Shown piece after piece: positions 47,355-59,765 of a stretch of DNA of 64,000 bases. This DNA is from Neodontobutis hainanensis (Eukaryota; Chordata; Actinopteri; Gobiiformes; Odontobutidae), in the NCBI GenBank assembly GCA_024349245.1, contig JALDNG010000041.1, positions 8,485,001 to 8,549,000 of the forward strand, in the 5' to 3' direction. Numbering within the stretch: the first letter of the stretch is position 1; every line of letters begins with the position of its first letter. A model generated the notes under the pieces. It saw nothing but the letters and a program-made list of their open reading frames with translations. It was not told the DNA's origin and made no database searches. Both the position numbers and the translations under genes were made by a program.

Positions 47355-47662
47355 ATAAGGAATGGAGAATGCCAATCAGCAATGTTCAAACTCTAAAAGA
47401 AGGTCAGGTAGACCAACATACATTTCAACCAAAACTGCCAGAAATTTTTTCGAGATGCAAAGAAAAGCCCACAAATAACATTAGCTGAATTACAAGATGC
47501 ACAATAAGGAGGCACTTAAAGAAAAATGGGCTACATGGTTGAGTAGTCGATTTCTACGCAAATGCCACAAAGCATCCCTCTTACAATACGCCAAACAGTA
47601 CAGAGACAAGCCCCAAAACCTCTGAAACAAACTTTTTGGCCACAACCTTAAACATTACATTT
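47355..47662 (+). pseudogene. Tc1 family B, part 1 (5' part of transposase)
   Basis: Plus-strand words GAATGCCAATCAGCAATGTT, GGTCAGGTAGACCAACATAC and CTACGCAAATGCCACAAAGC follow the Tc1 B transposase order, covering the helix-turn-helix part and the start of the catalytic domain. It ends at TTTTTGGCCACAACCTTAAA plus CATTACATTT, where an insertion begins. The gene resumes at 48261. Stops are common. Confidence 0.88.
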
Positions 47663-47667
47663 ATTAT

Positions 47668-47835
47668 TATTATTAAAAAAGCGTATTTTAACTTAACTTA
47701 AATTATTTATTTTATTGTTGCTGTTACTGTTTTTTGTTTTCTTGCATTCTGACTTTTGATTCATTTAATGTTGATTAATTTCTATGTTGCACTTTGAGGT
47801 TTTGTTTAAAACAAAAAGTGCATTACAAATAAAAT

Positions 47836-47871
<36 letters not shown>
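47668..47871 (+). mobile_element. LINE 3' tail inserted in the Tc1
   Basis: TTTTAACTTAACTTAAATTA, TATGTTGCACTTTGAGGTTT and ACAAATAAAATGTATTATTA match the LINE end at 21030-21080 plus 21712-21840. It ends in an (ATT)n run at 47838-47871 that is shared with the tail of the adjoining reversed SINE. Only about 200 bases of the LINE end are present. Confidence 0.85.
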
Positions 47872-47875
<4 letters not shown>

Positions 47876-48219
47876 AATTTTATATAGCACTTTTTCGGGG
47901 ACACAAAGACGCTTTACATATCAATTATTCATTCACTCCACAGTCACACACTGGTGGTGGTAAGCTACATCTGTAGTCAAAGCTTCCCTGGGACAGACTG
48001 ACAGAGACTTGGCAGCCATTCATTCTAAGGACTCTCCAACCATCACCAAATACATTCATACACCAGTGCCACAGACACTGGAGTCAAGGAGGGTTAAGTT
48101 AAGGTTAAGGAGGGTTGCCCAAGGACACAACAACAGTGTGAACTGTGGGGAGAACGGGAATCGAACTGCCTACCTTCCTGTTGAAGGACGACCGCTCTAC
48201 CACTGAGCAATTGTGCCCC
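47872..48219 (-). mobile_element. tRNA-headed SINE (S1, ATT-tail type) inserted in the Tc1
   Basis: On the minus strand the head ends near 48219 (GGGGCACAATTGCTCAGTGG), B box CAGTTCGATTCCCG near 48155, and the tail GTCTTTGTGTCCCCGAAAAA and ATATAAAATTTATATAATAA joins the (ATT)n run at 47871. There is a small duplication of GGTTAAG around 48091-48105. Just after the head a 10-bp inverted repeat, CATTTGCGCC, pairs with GGCGCAAATG at 48253-48262. Confidence 0.9.
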
Positions 48220-48260
48220 AGTACCATTTGCGCCTCAGTCCCACTGCACTGGGGCGCAAA

Positions 48261-48623
48261 TGTGGAGAGGTGTCAACAAAGCCTATGATTAGATCAATCA
48301 ATTGATGAAAGGTACACAATTCCTAAAGTGAAACATGAAGAAAGATCGCTGATGTTTTGGGGATGTGTGAGCTACAAAGGTACAGGAAAAGATGGATGCA
48401 ACATGTTATCAGGAGGAAAATTTGCACTAATCAGCCCAAAAGCTGCGTATGGGACGTACTTAAATGTCTCCATAATCCAAAGCGACCTGTCATTGACTAC
48501 AACAACATAAAGTGAAGGTTCTGGACTGGCCTCAGTCTCCTGACCTCAGTATCATTAAGTCACTCTGGGGAGAGCTCAAACGTGTAGTTCATGCAAGACA
48601 GACCAAGAATTTACAAGAACTGT
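48261..48623 (+). pseudogene. Tc1 family B, part 2 (catalytic domain end)
   Basis: Resumes TGTGGAGAGGTGTCAACAAA and continues through GATGTTTTGGGGATGTGTGA, CGACCTGTCATTGACTACAA, AGTCTCCTGACCTCAGTATC and CTCTGGGGAGAGCTCAAACG, the region with the last catalytic residues of Tc1 transposases, ending at AATTTACAAGAACTGTAT. Deletions remove the segment around the second catalytic Asp. The terminal repeat is missing. Confidence 0.88.
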
Positions 48624-49849
48624 ATAGTGTAAAATAAAGTGTCACCCATTACCTGCAGCTTTCTTAGATTGTTGCAACCAAGGATTAATCTTTTATTTTA
48701 TTCTAGAGAAAAACAATGCAAGTTAAACACTTCAAAAAATTTTAATGTGTATGACCTCAAAGCAACAGCACAGATTTGTCAAGCCTCTTTAAGGACTATC
48801 TGTATGAAGTTCTGAAATATTAACCCCAACCAAACCATCCCCATAAACTCTTAACACTTAAACTGGACTATTTTCTGATGCTCAACCGAGTCAGAGAATT
48901 GAAAGCCAAGCTATTGCAGAAGCGCAAAGCATTTCAATTTTCATTCTTGTTGACACTCTATAACTTTGATGTTTGTGGAATTTTTCTGTGCTGTGATGGG
49001 TCATGTGAAAGAATGAAAGAATGTATACAGGAAAAATGAAGTAGCAAAGCATTGTATTTTTTGGTGAAAGATACAATTTATGAAAAAAAAGAGAAAAAAG
49101 GGTAATCTACTTCTGGCATGATACAGTATTTGCACATATTTAAGTAACTGCGACCTCCAACGGATGATGAAACATGTGGCTTGAAGAAAGATAAATATAA
49201 AGGCAGGATTTTCTTCAAAAAACAGATTTTCAGAAGAAAACTCATAAAAAAACATCATCAATGGAGTCCGAGATTTGGAGTATAAAGTTACCACTGGGAG
49301 CTATAAATGCTGGAGGATAATTTGCTATAATCGGCATCAAGGGTGCTTCAAGGAAGAAGGGAAGTCTTCTCAGGCTCTTAACACTGCTATAACTTCAAAG
49401 AAATATGGTCAAATCGATTAAGAATCATAAAACTGTAATACGTTGAAGAGAGGTCAGGGGGGTTTAAATAACAAGGCTTTTGATTCGATTGTAACTTTTT
49501 TGTCCTACAACATACTCTCTGCCTTAAACAAATTATTCATAGTAAAGTCCTCATTAGAAATGTTAACATAAAGATATTGGGCAGAATATTCTACTCAAGC
49601 CAAACTTTGGGTGATTATTGGCATTAACCAATGTTTTCTTAACTGAAAAAAAAAAATCGTAAACTAAACTATTTTTATATATTTTTTATATATTTTTTTA
49701 AATAGCACACTACAATAATTAATTGTTGATCAGATTGTGCATAAGCCCAAAACACAAAAATAACAAAAATGAACTTAACTTAATTTAAGTGCTGTCCTCC
49801 CTTGTGTCATGTTCTCTTTTTTTTACCTTTATTAACAATATCAGAACTA
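48624..49849. other. no feature recognised
   Basis: AT-rich unique sequence; short open frames at 48891 and 49001 on the minus strand have no domain. Confidence 0.4.
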
Positions 49850-50235
49850 TTTGGCAGTTTAAAGAAACTACACTCTCAGCTACCATCTTATAAAAAACTA
49901 TACATCTCACCAAATCAACATTCCACACATCTCATGCACACATATGAACAACTGGATTTACTCTGCCTTACTAAAACCTGGCAAAAAACCCATACTTCTA
50001 GAGCACCCACGGACAAATGCATGGATTTCCTTCACTTCAAATTCAAAATTGACACCACCATCATATTCACCAATAACTCTCCACCAGCATTATATCCAGT
50101 CCTTCCAAACTATCTGTTCCCTCAGCCCAGGCACAAAACTGGCTCTCCTCCCTATCACCCAGAACAGCCCCAGATCTTACCAAAAACCTTAAACACACCA
50201 TTTAATTGCTTTCAAATTTTACAGTACCCATAAAT
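49850..50235 (+). pseudogene. possible LINE endonuclease N-terminal fragment
   Basis: A 143-codon open frame (49802-50233) contains LDLLCLTKTWQKTHT, close to the DLLCLTETW motif of APE endonucleases in L2/CR1-type LINEs; the Glu of the E-T-W motif is replaced by Lys. It is preceded by YEQ, where LINEs usually have a helix before this strand. The remaining residues are proline-rich and not convincingly endonuclease. A decayed fragment is the best reading. Confidence 0.45.
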
Positions 50236-51526
50236 GTGGCAACTTCACTGTGGGAAAGCCTAATTCCTGATCTTGGAAAACCTACCTAATTGTCTCCTTT
50301 TTGAGCAGAAAATTGATCAGATTGCTTCACGTATAATTGTTTTTACTCTTGTTGTCAATAAGGACTAGGACGTAAACATAAATCAATTTACTTCCATTTA
50401 TTTAAGTAATAGATTTCAATCTCCTCCTACTCTATTACAAGCTTTTTTATTTGGGGGTTGTCTTGGTCGGTAGAATTTATTTGCTGCAAAAGAGTATGTG
50501 GGAATTAAAAGAAAAAGGATCACAGCAAAATAGTGCTTTTAGGTAACTGTAGGTAACATTAGGTAACATTGGTGTGAATGTGTAATACCTGGTGGGAAAT
50601 AATCATGGATCATAACTATCAACACAGACTTAATATTTGATTACAACAGTTAAACGCATTAGTTATCTTTTGATCCTAAATCTAATAAATGCCCGTTTTA
50701 TCTGACTCTAGTACACTAAATGTATAACCTCCTGAGAGCAATTAAATGCAGACACAAACTTTAATATACAGCACTTGCAATTGTATTATGCAAAAGTCAT
50801 TCTCTTCAATAAAGTAAAGCCTAATATTGACTAATTTGAATAAAACTCCTTGGTCTTTTTGTCAAAATGTGCATAATTTGAGGAAGTGCTTTGCCCCTTT
50901 AATTAGCTCAGTGGATTTGTATGCACAGCAGACAGTGGAAAAAAGTCAACCGCCGACCTTACCCTGAAATCAGATCATGGCCTCAGTTGAGGTTAATAAG
51001 ACTCCAAATATTAGACTCTAGAAATCAGGCTTTATGTTATTTTTGGCATAGTTCTGCTGTACTTTATCAACACTGTAACTCTGCATGCCTGGATAGCTGT
51101 ATAAAATTAGCATATAGTAAAGACTAGGAAGATGACATGAGGAAAGGCTGCGGTGCATCCCATTAACGGCCGACTCTACAGTTCATGTTCAAAGAGCAGA
51201 CAGGTGCCCTCGATTTGTATGTCAAGCAGTGGAAGTTACAAAGTTTATACAAAAGTTTTACTAGAGGAGGAACTTAGTACATGAGGGATCAGCCATAACA
51301 GTATTGCAAGGGATTTTGACAGTGGATATGATATGGTAGGTAGCAAGTGACTGCATCCAAAAAAGTTCTCATTTGTTTCTTGAAGTTGAATGGAACTTGA
51401 AGTGCAGTTCTTGTAGGCCGTTGCAATGATTGAGAAGTGGTGTTCAAAGTTAAAATTAATGGGGTGTCTTTCAACGTGTAGGACCTGGAGTTTAACAATT
51501 TTTATGTAAAGATGGATTGGATAGAT
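50236..51526. other. no gene; 10-bp tandem at 50541-50570
   Basis: AGGTAACTGT is followed by two copies of AGGTAACATT. The rest is unique. Confidence 0.4.
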
Positions 51527-51567
51527 TGAATAAAAGCGTCAGCTAAATGAATAAATGTAAATGTAAT
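51527..51567 (+). mobile_element. SINE/L2 tail fragment
   Basis: AATAAAAGCGTCAGCTAAAT followed by GAATAAATGTAAATGTAA is the shared SINE and L2 3' tail, alone. Either the SINE or the LINE could be the source. Confidence 0.8.
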
Positions 51568-53928
51568 ACAAGTGGCCAATCATAACTGTTGTATGCAATA
51601 ATCTATTTGACTCAATTTTGGCCAGAGGAAGAGGAGTGAAGGAAGCCATTTTGTTAATTTATTTTTTATCATTTCTAATTCTATTCCATTAAAAACCAGT
51701 AACATTTTGTCCCCTTAGAATCATAATGTTCTGACATTTTTGTCAAAATTTTGTAATTTACATATTCTTACTTTGGCAAAAAAGTATTAACAGTATATCA
51801 GGTTTATTCAAACGTAGTCTTGGTTCTATCCTGTGAGCCAATCAAAATTTGTAATGCAGACAATAAGGCCAACCATGCCCTGCTTCTTTGGAATGTTGGC
51901 CTCTCGGCACAATTCCATGCAGACCATCTTCAGAAAATGCCACCTTAACCAAGGTTAAATTAACCAGTTAACCAGGATAAATTTGTAATGTTTTAATGAA
52001 ATGTGTTCCATTTATAATTTTTGCTAAGCAGACCCAACCAATCCCTCGAGAACACACTGTGAAAGGTCTTCTGGTAGACACTGGACTCTCAGCAGGTAAG
52101 TAGACTGATAAAGATGAAGTAAAGACAAATTAAACTGTTCTTTTCCCCAATGTCTGGTGTATGACCATCAGTTTAACATGTGTGGGGGTCACTTGTCCTT
52201 TCCTGTACACCACTAGTGTCCACTGAGAACTTGAAAATAAAGCGTGCTCTCTAAACAAAATAATACAGTATATTGATTGGCCTTAAGGAAGGTTATCCTT
52301 TGATGCATTCTGTCCAAAGCTGACCTTGCTGTTAGGTTATGAGTGTCTTCCCACAGGCAGGTACACCACTTCCAGGTAATTCTGCTCGAAGCTTACACAA
52401 GGGTATAAAGGTCTGTGACAAATTAATATGAAACTCTTAGGGGAGCAGTTAGTTCCTGAATGTTAATGACACCATAAATGGAATACAAAGATTCTCTGGA
52501 TAGTTTTATGAATATGAAAAAAAAATATATGAAAAAATATGAAAAAAGTCACAATATTTATAAAATTTATCCCAGTTGAAAAGATCTTGACCATGGATCA
52601 CCATTAGTGAGGTGAATTTATAGTTTTAACGTTTTCAAGGTTCTTCTACTACGCCCACCTTTCCTTAATGTTTGGAATTATTCAAAGGCAAAACTGTGAT
52701 TAGGGTATTTGCTTCTTTAAATATGCCTCCCTTAGAGGCCTACTGTGTTACCGATAAACCACACTGTAAAACCACATTGCCTTACATTTGGCCTCTGTTT
52801 TTTTAGTTTTACTCGAACATACGTCATTCTTTCCTCACTTTGAATCAAGTCACATGCTTTTACTGTTCCATCTGGCTCTTCCTGTTTTTTGGTAAATGGG
52901 CGTGGTCCTTTTTGGTTCTCACTTTTCAATCAAATCAAGATCAAGACCATTTATACTTACAAACTGCACTAACTGAGCAACTGCAGAGTTCACCTTAACA
53001 GCACCAAACATAAGCTAGAGCTTTAAATGAATCAATGAAGGAATAAAGAATCAATGTTCCATCTGACCATGGGGCATAAACATATTAATAGACATAGCCA
53101 CAGTTGTAAATGTAAATTAAACCATCTGCACACAATGTTAATATACTGTATGCTTTATGTTTCAAAAAACAAAAACAGCAGACTAAAAATGCTTTTCAGT
53201 AAAAGCCTTCTCTGAACTAAACTTTGATAAAAACTTGAACACAGTTGTAATAATTGTTGGCCAAATCCCCTCAGTATATTTTACCTCCTACTTGCCTTTA
53301 CCTCATACAACCTGACTTCTAACAACTCTTCAAACAACTAGCTTCTAATTTGTCACATAGCAACTGGCTCTTACCAGTCACAGAGCAAGCCTTTTGATTG
53401 TGCTGGTTTAAACCTGTTTTGTCTTAAAAATCAAGAAAGATTGTTCACTCAGTTTCCTGGATTTTAAAAAGGCATGCCATCCAGCATAAGTTTGGAATAT
53501 TATTATCATTATACTGCAAATGTGCATTGTGTAAATGGGTAAAAGTGAAAATTTTGCAATTCCATTCTCTATTATGGGCTGAGAAAACAGTCCATGGACA
53601 TAATGAAAGAAAAAGACAAGTTTAATGTACCATAAATAAGAACCAATTTCCCTGACATTTTCTATTCCTGAATGCTACAATACATGAGACTAGACATCAC
53701 TGTAATGTTTACAGAATGCCTGGTGCAGTTTATTCTCTTCAACGTAGGATGAACAGACAATGGTGGTTAAATTGTAAGTGTTGAAAATAAAAAAAATATG
53801 GGAAGTCAGTGATTCTGGTAAATTTCAGGGTTCTAAGAGAAACTGGTGTCCTTTGAAGTAATTTGATCTGGAGCAGCAATATTTAGAAGATAATGGAGTA
53901 ACCTTGTTGTTATTTAATTATTGGACTA
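51568..53928. other. no feature recognised
   Basis: AT-rich unique sequence without recognised repeats. Short open frames are not supported. Confidence 0.4.
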
Positions 53929-54310
53929 GGGGTGCACGTGGCAGAGTGGTTAGCACTGCTAACCTCACAGCAGAAAGGTCGTGAGTTCAAAACCCAACCA
54001 ACCCAAACATTCTCGGCCAACTCCGGTCTTTCTGCATGTCCTCCACGTGTTACCGTGGGTTCTCTCCGGGTACTCCAGCTTCCTCCCACCGTCCAAAGAC
54101 ATGCATGTTTAGGTTAATCAGCAACTCTAAAGTGTCTAGTGAATGAATGTAATAGTGAATGGTTGTCTGTCACTGTCTGTCTCTAAATGTTAACCCTGTG
54201 ACTAACTGGCCACTGTCCAGGGTGTACCCCGCCTCAGACCCAAAGCTGCTGGGATAGGCTCCAGTCACCCGCGACCCCTAACCGGACAAAGTGGTAGAAA
54301 ATGAATAAAA
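53929..54310 (+). mobile_element. V-SINE subfamily 1
   Basis: The head GGGGTGCACGTGGCAGAGTG and B-box region GAGTTCAAAACCC are followed by the V domain, which lacks about ten bases next to CGGTCTTTCTGCATGTCCTC, and the tail GGGATAGGCTCCAGTCACCC. It matches the copies at 31599 and 39029 and ends in AATGAATAAA. Confidence 0.93.
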
Positions 54311-54810
54311 CCATTTGGTAGGGGGTAATTATTATGAGCAATTATGCTCTTCTGAAAATGGCTTTTTCCCTGTTAATTTGTCAAACAAAACTCCAGAGTC
54401 AAAGATGACCACAATAAAAAGTAGCTCATCAATAGCCTGGGCAGCTAAACCATTTTACTCAAAGTTAGTGTGGAACCTGTTCCTTTGTCCAGGGTTCCAT
54501 CAATCTGTTGGTCCTTGCAAATGTTGGTACAGCCCCCTAAATTCTGATGGTTCTATGTCAGTTTGTTAGGCCCCCTGTTAATCAAACTCAAACAGAGAGG
54601 AACCAGATTAAGGCCCACGTCTACTTTTTAGCTCTCGTTTTGCGCACAAGACGAAGGTGCATTATTCAGTGCATGCACTGGCTTCGTGGCTTAGAGCAGT
54701 TCAAAATTTTACTAATTTGGGCAAAAATAAAGATTAAAAAATTACAATATTCCTGTTTTATGTTTATATAATGTTCAACTTGTTTCTGTACTGATCTGTT
54801 TTCTCCAACC

Positions 54811-54962
54811 AGGAGGTGCCCAGCATGTTTTTGATGTTGGAGGGGGAAACTGGAGTACCTGGCCGAAACCCACTTGAGCATGAGGAGAACATGTAAACTC
54901 CCCACAGCCCGGGAGTTGAACCCTTTGAGGTGACAGTGCTACCCACTGCACCACCGTGCCAC
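54811..54962 (-). mobile_element. V-SINE fragment, diverged third type
   Basis: The minus strand has a head ending at 54962 (GGCACGGTGGTGCAGTGGGT), a body with GGGTTCAACTCCC and a V domain (CATGTTCTCCTCATGCTCAA, CAGGTACTCCAGTTTCCCCC). The middle differs from both other subfamilies, and the element stops shortly after the V domain. Confidence 0.75.
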
Positions 54963-56756
54963 TGTATTTACTATGGTTATTGTTTTGTTGGCGGAACACA
55001 TTGGTCTTAATGTCTTACAATGCTTTCAAATCTACACATTACACATGAGGACATTTATGACATATTTGTTCATAGTTTATTTGTTTAATGGGCTATTTGT
55101 GATCATGTTGCAGTAGCAACCATTACTAGAAGTTCAATTAGTACTTGCTAGTCACTAGAAGCAGCCTATCACATCTGTCTTTAGGTATGAGGTGGGGCAC
55201 ACCAACCTCGTACAGACCTCATAATTACAGGGTTAACACACTAAAGCATGACAGACATTCCCCCTAACATTTGTATTTAGTCTGGGTAATTTAGATTCAC
55301 CAACATGCATGTGTTTGGATAGTGCATCTGCATTTTCTCATCATTTGCACTCCATGCCACATGTTTATTTATTTTTTTGGTGGGAGATCATGTTCTTTGT
55401 TGTCATTCAAGATAGCTGGAACTCATTAAATTGCTGGATAAAACACAAGCACACATTTATCAGTGGCAGAACACCCTTGTGTGACTTATCTCCGTCGGAA
55501 TAGGTCTACCTTCCTCCAAAAGACAAAACAAACTGTCACAGCGGTGCAATCAGCCATAGCTCGCTATAATGTCCCAATGTCGTTCTAGCTCATGCACCCA
55601 GGCTGTGGCACCAAGCAGGCTTTGATAAGCTCCCTTGGAAAATTACATCTAATTAGGTATGCTGCCAGCCTGGCCTTTCTGTGCTCATAATCATATAGCA
55701 GGCACAAAAACAGTCTTGGGGGGTTGTACACAGTATGGACACAGTCCCTTAGGAGCGAGGCAAAAGCGCATCTAGTTTTAAATACAAAACGGACACTAAT
55801 GACACAATTAATTACTCTTTGCACTGACAAATGTGCGACCAAAGTGTTGTTTGGGCCTAGGGATTATCTATTGTTTTAATTAAAAATAAGGGCAATAATA
55901 CAGTTCCCTGTGGACAGCAACCTGGCAAGACACTCTAATATGCCCTTCGAGAGAAACTACAAAGCTTTCCTAAACCTCTTTACTCAGTAGGGAGAGAAGT
56001 TTAGAAACATATACAAATCAAATAACTAATTGTACGCAAACTATATCGGCATTTCTGAAAATGTATGTATGATGTGTAAAGGTAATTCTCAATGATGCGT
56101 GTAAAAGGATTTTATGAAAATAACAACAACCAACTTTTAAAACACAGTCATCAAATCATCACATAAATCATCTTGTTTGAACAAATTTATAAATGGCAGT
56201 TTGGTACATATTTTGTTGAAAATATTATTCCATGCATGTGGCAATTGCATAAACCTCAAAAAGTGATTGAATCTGATTGAAGAATGGGAGTGACTAAAGC
56301 CTCTTTTATACATGTACTTAGCAAGCAGGATGTCTGGAGAATTACGTGATTTTATGGCAAAAATGGAGGTAGGTGGACACTCTTACGGGGGCACTCATGT
56401 TGTTTTGTTGATACTTGTACATATGGCTGCAACATTTCTGAAGGCCCAATCCCAATTTTCTAACTTACCCCTACCCCTTGGCCCTCCATGAATGGGTAAG
56501 GGGTAGGGCTAAGATATTAGGCTACCCCTAAGGGACACCACACCTGTAGGGGCATAGATGTATAAGATAATAATATAAGGTTTATAAGAGATGTCCTAAA
56601 ACATACATAACAACATATAGTACAGGTATATAGGCTAGATATATAATCTCATATAGTTTATAATGTAGCCTATACTGTATTTTTATACACAACATAATAT
56701 TACAATAAGGTCTAATAATGCATCTGTCATCCTCATACAGCGTATGAACAATTTAT
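54963..56756. other. unique DNA; candidate noncoding element at 55570-55920
   Basis: The segment 55570-55920 has dense homeodomain-like cores (ATCTAATTAGG, CAATTAATTAC, TTTTAATTAAAA) and SOX-like ATTGTT. No coding gene or repeat recognised. Confidence 0.4.
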
Positions 56757-56812
56757 TGTGAGTGGCTCAGTGGTAGAGCAGTTGTCCTATAACTGGAAAT
56801 GTAGGTGGCTAA
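56757..56812 (+). mobile_element. S1 SINE head fragment
   Basis: GAGTGGCTCAGTGGTAGAGC and CTATAACTGGAAATGTAGGT match the tRNA-like head of the S1 SINE. The fragment stops before the B box. Confidence 0.65.
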
Positions 56813-58389
56813 ACATAATTATAGAAAAGCACTTAAAAAGAATGTTTTTGCTCATAAATGAATAAAAACATTCTCATCTCATCAGTCCCTCAACCCTTAC
56901 ATCCTTTATTTCTAATAAGTCAAGTTTTCTCATCTTCCCTCAATGTCCTATGTCCTATAGCTGTTCAAATATAGTCTTGTGCTGAAGGCTTAAGCCTATT
57001 TCTAATTAATCCATCCCTTGAACGGCAGAGAGATGAGATCAGGAAGCAGGCTGAAGGTGAATGGGACTGGGTCTAGGTCTTTCTGACTCAAAACATATTT
57101 CATCTCCCGGAGAAAGCCATGCCATATTGTTTGTTTTGACAGCATATAAGTCAGGCCCAAATCCTTTGACGATTTAGCTATTACAGATGGTTTTGGCCTT
57201 GGAAATCCAAAGGACATGCCGGCAGTGTAAAGGTTACAGATTCTAATTATATCCAATTCCTCATTTCTGTTCACCTATAAATTATTTTTCTTTAACAATT
57301 TGTTATGCGACCCATAGAAGGTGCACAGTCTTGGTTAAACCAACATGTTTACGTTAAAATAATTTGATGATACCTCCTAAGCATCCCTTTAATTTACTTA
57401 ATTTACATTTAAAGTAGTTCCGGTATCTGGACATATTTTCTAAAGGCAGAACTAAACTCAGTGTAGCCAATTCTGCCACACCATGATGAACAATACGCTA
57501 GAGACCACAGAGGACAGCTTGAATAGTCAAAGTGATATTCTGCAGTTTTGAAGTAGAAAAAACAAACCTTTAACTGAGCAAATAAATATCTGTTTTGAAA
57601 TACACATAAAGAGTTTTACTACAGTACATTATTAATGATCTGCAAAAGACATTTAGGTGTTCAGTTCAAGGGAATTTTTTTTTCCACTCAGCACACACAC
57701 TTTTTAGAAAAATAATGTACTGTAAAATTGCTGTAGTGTAGTATTTTCTATTTTTCCATTCCTTGTTTAATGCTATTTTAGTCATTCATGTCATGATTAT
57801 TTCCAATGTTAGTATACTTTGGATGACTAACAGTATTGTGTCATTCCCTTTTCTTGCAATTTCTTTACATGTCTATAAACTAGCACAGACATTTTTGATT
57901 CATTTTAGATGTAAAATAAATTTCAGGTGTCCCAAAATATATTTTTGTTGACCCACTTTTGGGACCAAGTGTGAACCACTTATCTAGTGAGGCCACCGTA
58001 GACGGCTTATATATCGCAATACACTGCATCTCTGAGCCTGGTTAGTGCTCCGGATTGCATCAACACAAAAATCTTTCTAAAACAGGCAATGCATTATTTC
58101 TAGACAAGCACAACATGTGATTGGGAAACAAATGTAATTATTTTTAGGTGTACGAGGTGTAGGTTTGGTGTGATCGAGTCGCAAAATTCCCTATTCCACA
58201 CTACAGTATATAACACTATGGGACATGTCTATGAACAAAATCCTATAAAAAATAGTTGTAGGAACGGAAATAATGTCATCTTATTTTTATTTAGAGCTGA
58301 TTATACACTGTTTAAAACATACACAAAGTGGCTTTTAAAACCTCGATTAGCTGTAGACAATGCATTATTTATTTAATTTTTTTTTCAGA
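56813..58389. other. no feature recognised
   Basis: AT-rich unique sequence. Confidence 0.4.
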
Positions 58390-58480
58390 AATACCTTTAC
58401 TGTTGCCTCATAGCAAGAAGGTTCAGAGTTCAAATCACATTTCAGTTCCTGTGCGAATTGGCCTGAATTACAGAGTGAGT
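58390..58480 (+). mobile_element. V-SINE head remnant
   Basis: TGTTGCCTCATAGCAAGAAG, then GTTCAGAGTTCAAATCACAT, resembles the head of the V-SINE at 37189 (GCCTCACAGCAAGAAGG, GGGTTCAAATCACG). The rest is not recognisable. Confidence 0.6.
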
Positions 58481-59194
58481 TACAGTGGTAATAATAATCC
58501 AGTGCAAATACGGCTTAAGTAAGTAATTGATTTAGACTACACACTGTAGCTGAACATAGTCTCAGTTTAAGAACCATTAAATGTCCAAACTCTAATATCA
58601 ACTCTAAGAAATGAACAGTCCAGAAGTGGTAACCATGACGACGCTTGACCTTGTAGATTGGTCTAACTGCGCTCCACTAACCACCGATGATCAAGAATGA
58701 TGGACATGACAGGTAAGTCAGCCAAGTGTAACTGGATCCTTCCATGACAGTTTGAAGGTGTAAAGATTCATTAAACCACAGAGGTCCTTGAGTTGGGGCT
58801 TTGTCGGTTGATTTAGACACTTTATCAAAAGCTCAATCACTAAACATATTGATTTTACTGAAGTATTGAAAAGAAGCTTTGTGACATCCGTATTTGTGAA
58901 TGTAGGTTTTAAATTCATAACAATGCAAACCCTGTGACCATCTCATGAGAAAACTAAATCACTAAATCCACTTGTAATTTTTAGATATTAAATATAGAGA
59001 CATAAAGGTGTCCTGCTAATAATTTGCCATTTTGCAGCGTGTACAAAAAGAAAAATACTTAAAAAAGTATTCTATAAAGGAGAACAAATCATTTCCATTC
59101 TACAAATATTGAACGGCTCCGTAAAATTGCACATAGATCCTTGTATTGTCTGGATAAAGTTCTAGGTGAGTCCTGCTATATATTATTTGAGGAT
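58481..59194. other. no feature recognised
   Basis: AT-rich unique sequence. Confidence 0.4.
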
Positions 59195-59425
59195 GCATGA
59201 ACTGTACCGTTTCTCTAGAGAGAGGAGAGAGCAGTCAATGATTTTCTGGGCAGTGGTATCAATTCTCTGGAGCTTTTTGAGTCTGCTACTGTGCAGCTGT
59301 CAAACCCAACCCAAAGTGCTTTCAATGGAGCAAAGGTACAGGGACACCAGCAGCTTCTTCTTTAGGTTGTTCATTATGAGTTGTCTTAGAAAATACAATT
59401 CTGGGCTATTCATCAATTTTTTTTT
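59195..59425 (-). pseudogene. LINE (L2-like) C-terminal fragment
   Basis: The minus strand reads LYFLRQLIMNNLKKKLLVSL then YLCSIESTLGWV in one frame, and after a stop KIIDCSLLS-like sequence around 59215-59250. These are the FLRxL and FYxxxIES motifs downstream of the reverse transcriptase, as at 14411. It ends just before an S1-related SINE. Confidence 0.7.
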
Positions 59426-59465
59426 TCCAGTGTTGTAGTGTAAGCACTCTTGGCCATGTCCTCCT

Positions 59466-59765
59466 CTTGGACCTCCTCTAAGGGGTGCAGGGCATCCATA
59501 ACTGGAAGGTTGGCAGTTCGATTCCCCCCACTTCATACTGTCATTGTGTTCTTAGGCAAGACGTTGCTTCCACTGGTGTATGAATGTGTGTGATTGTGGT
59601 GTGTTTGGTGGTGGTCGGAGAGGCACCTTGTGTATTGCATCTGTCACTCCATCTGTCTGCCCCAGGTGCAAATGTGTGTTTGAACGGGGTGAACGGAAGC
59701 ATTATGTAAAGGCATTTGGGTGCCCGGGTACAAAAAAGTGCTTTATAAATGTATGCCATTTACCA
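59466..59765 (+). mobile_element. S1-related SINE, diverged
   Basis: CATAACTGGAAGGTTGGCAG with B box AGTTCGATTCCCC, then TTAGGCAAGACGTTGCTTCC and GTGGTGGTCGGAGAGGCACC. The tail is CAAAAAAGTGCTTTATAAAT plus GTATGCCATTTACC. The first part of the head is missing. The body resembles the ATT-type S1 copies but has its own tail. Confidence 0.8.

Noticed and set aside
47838..47871. CRISPR-like or satellite array
   Set aside because: It is a simple ATT tail; no spaced repeats of 20-50 bases with unique spacers occur anywhere in the window.
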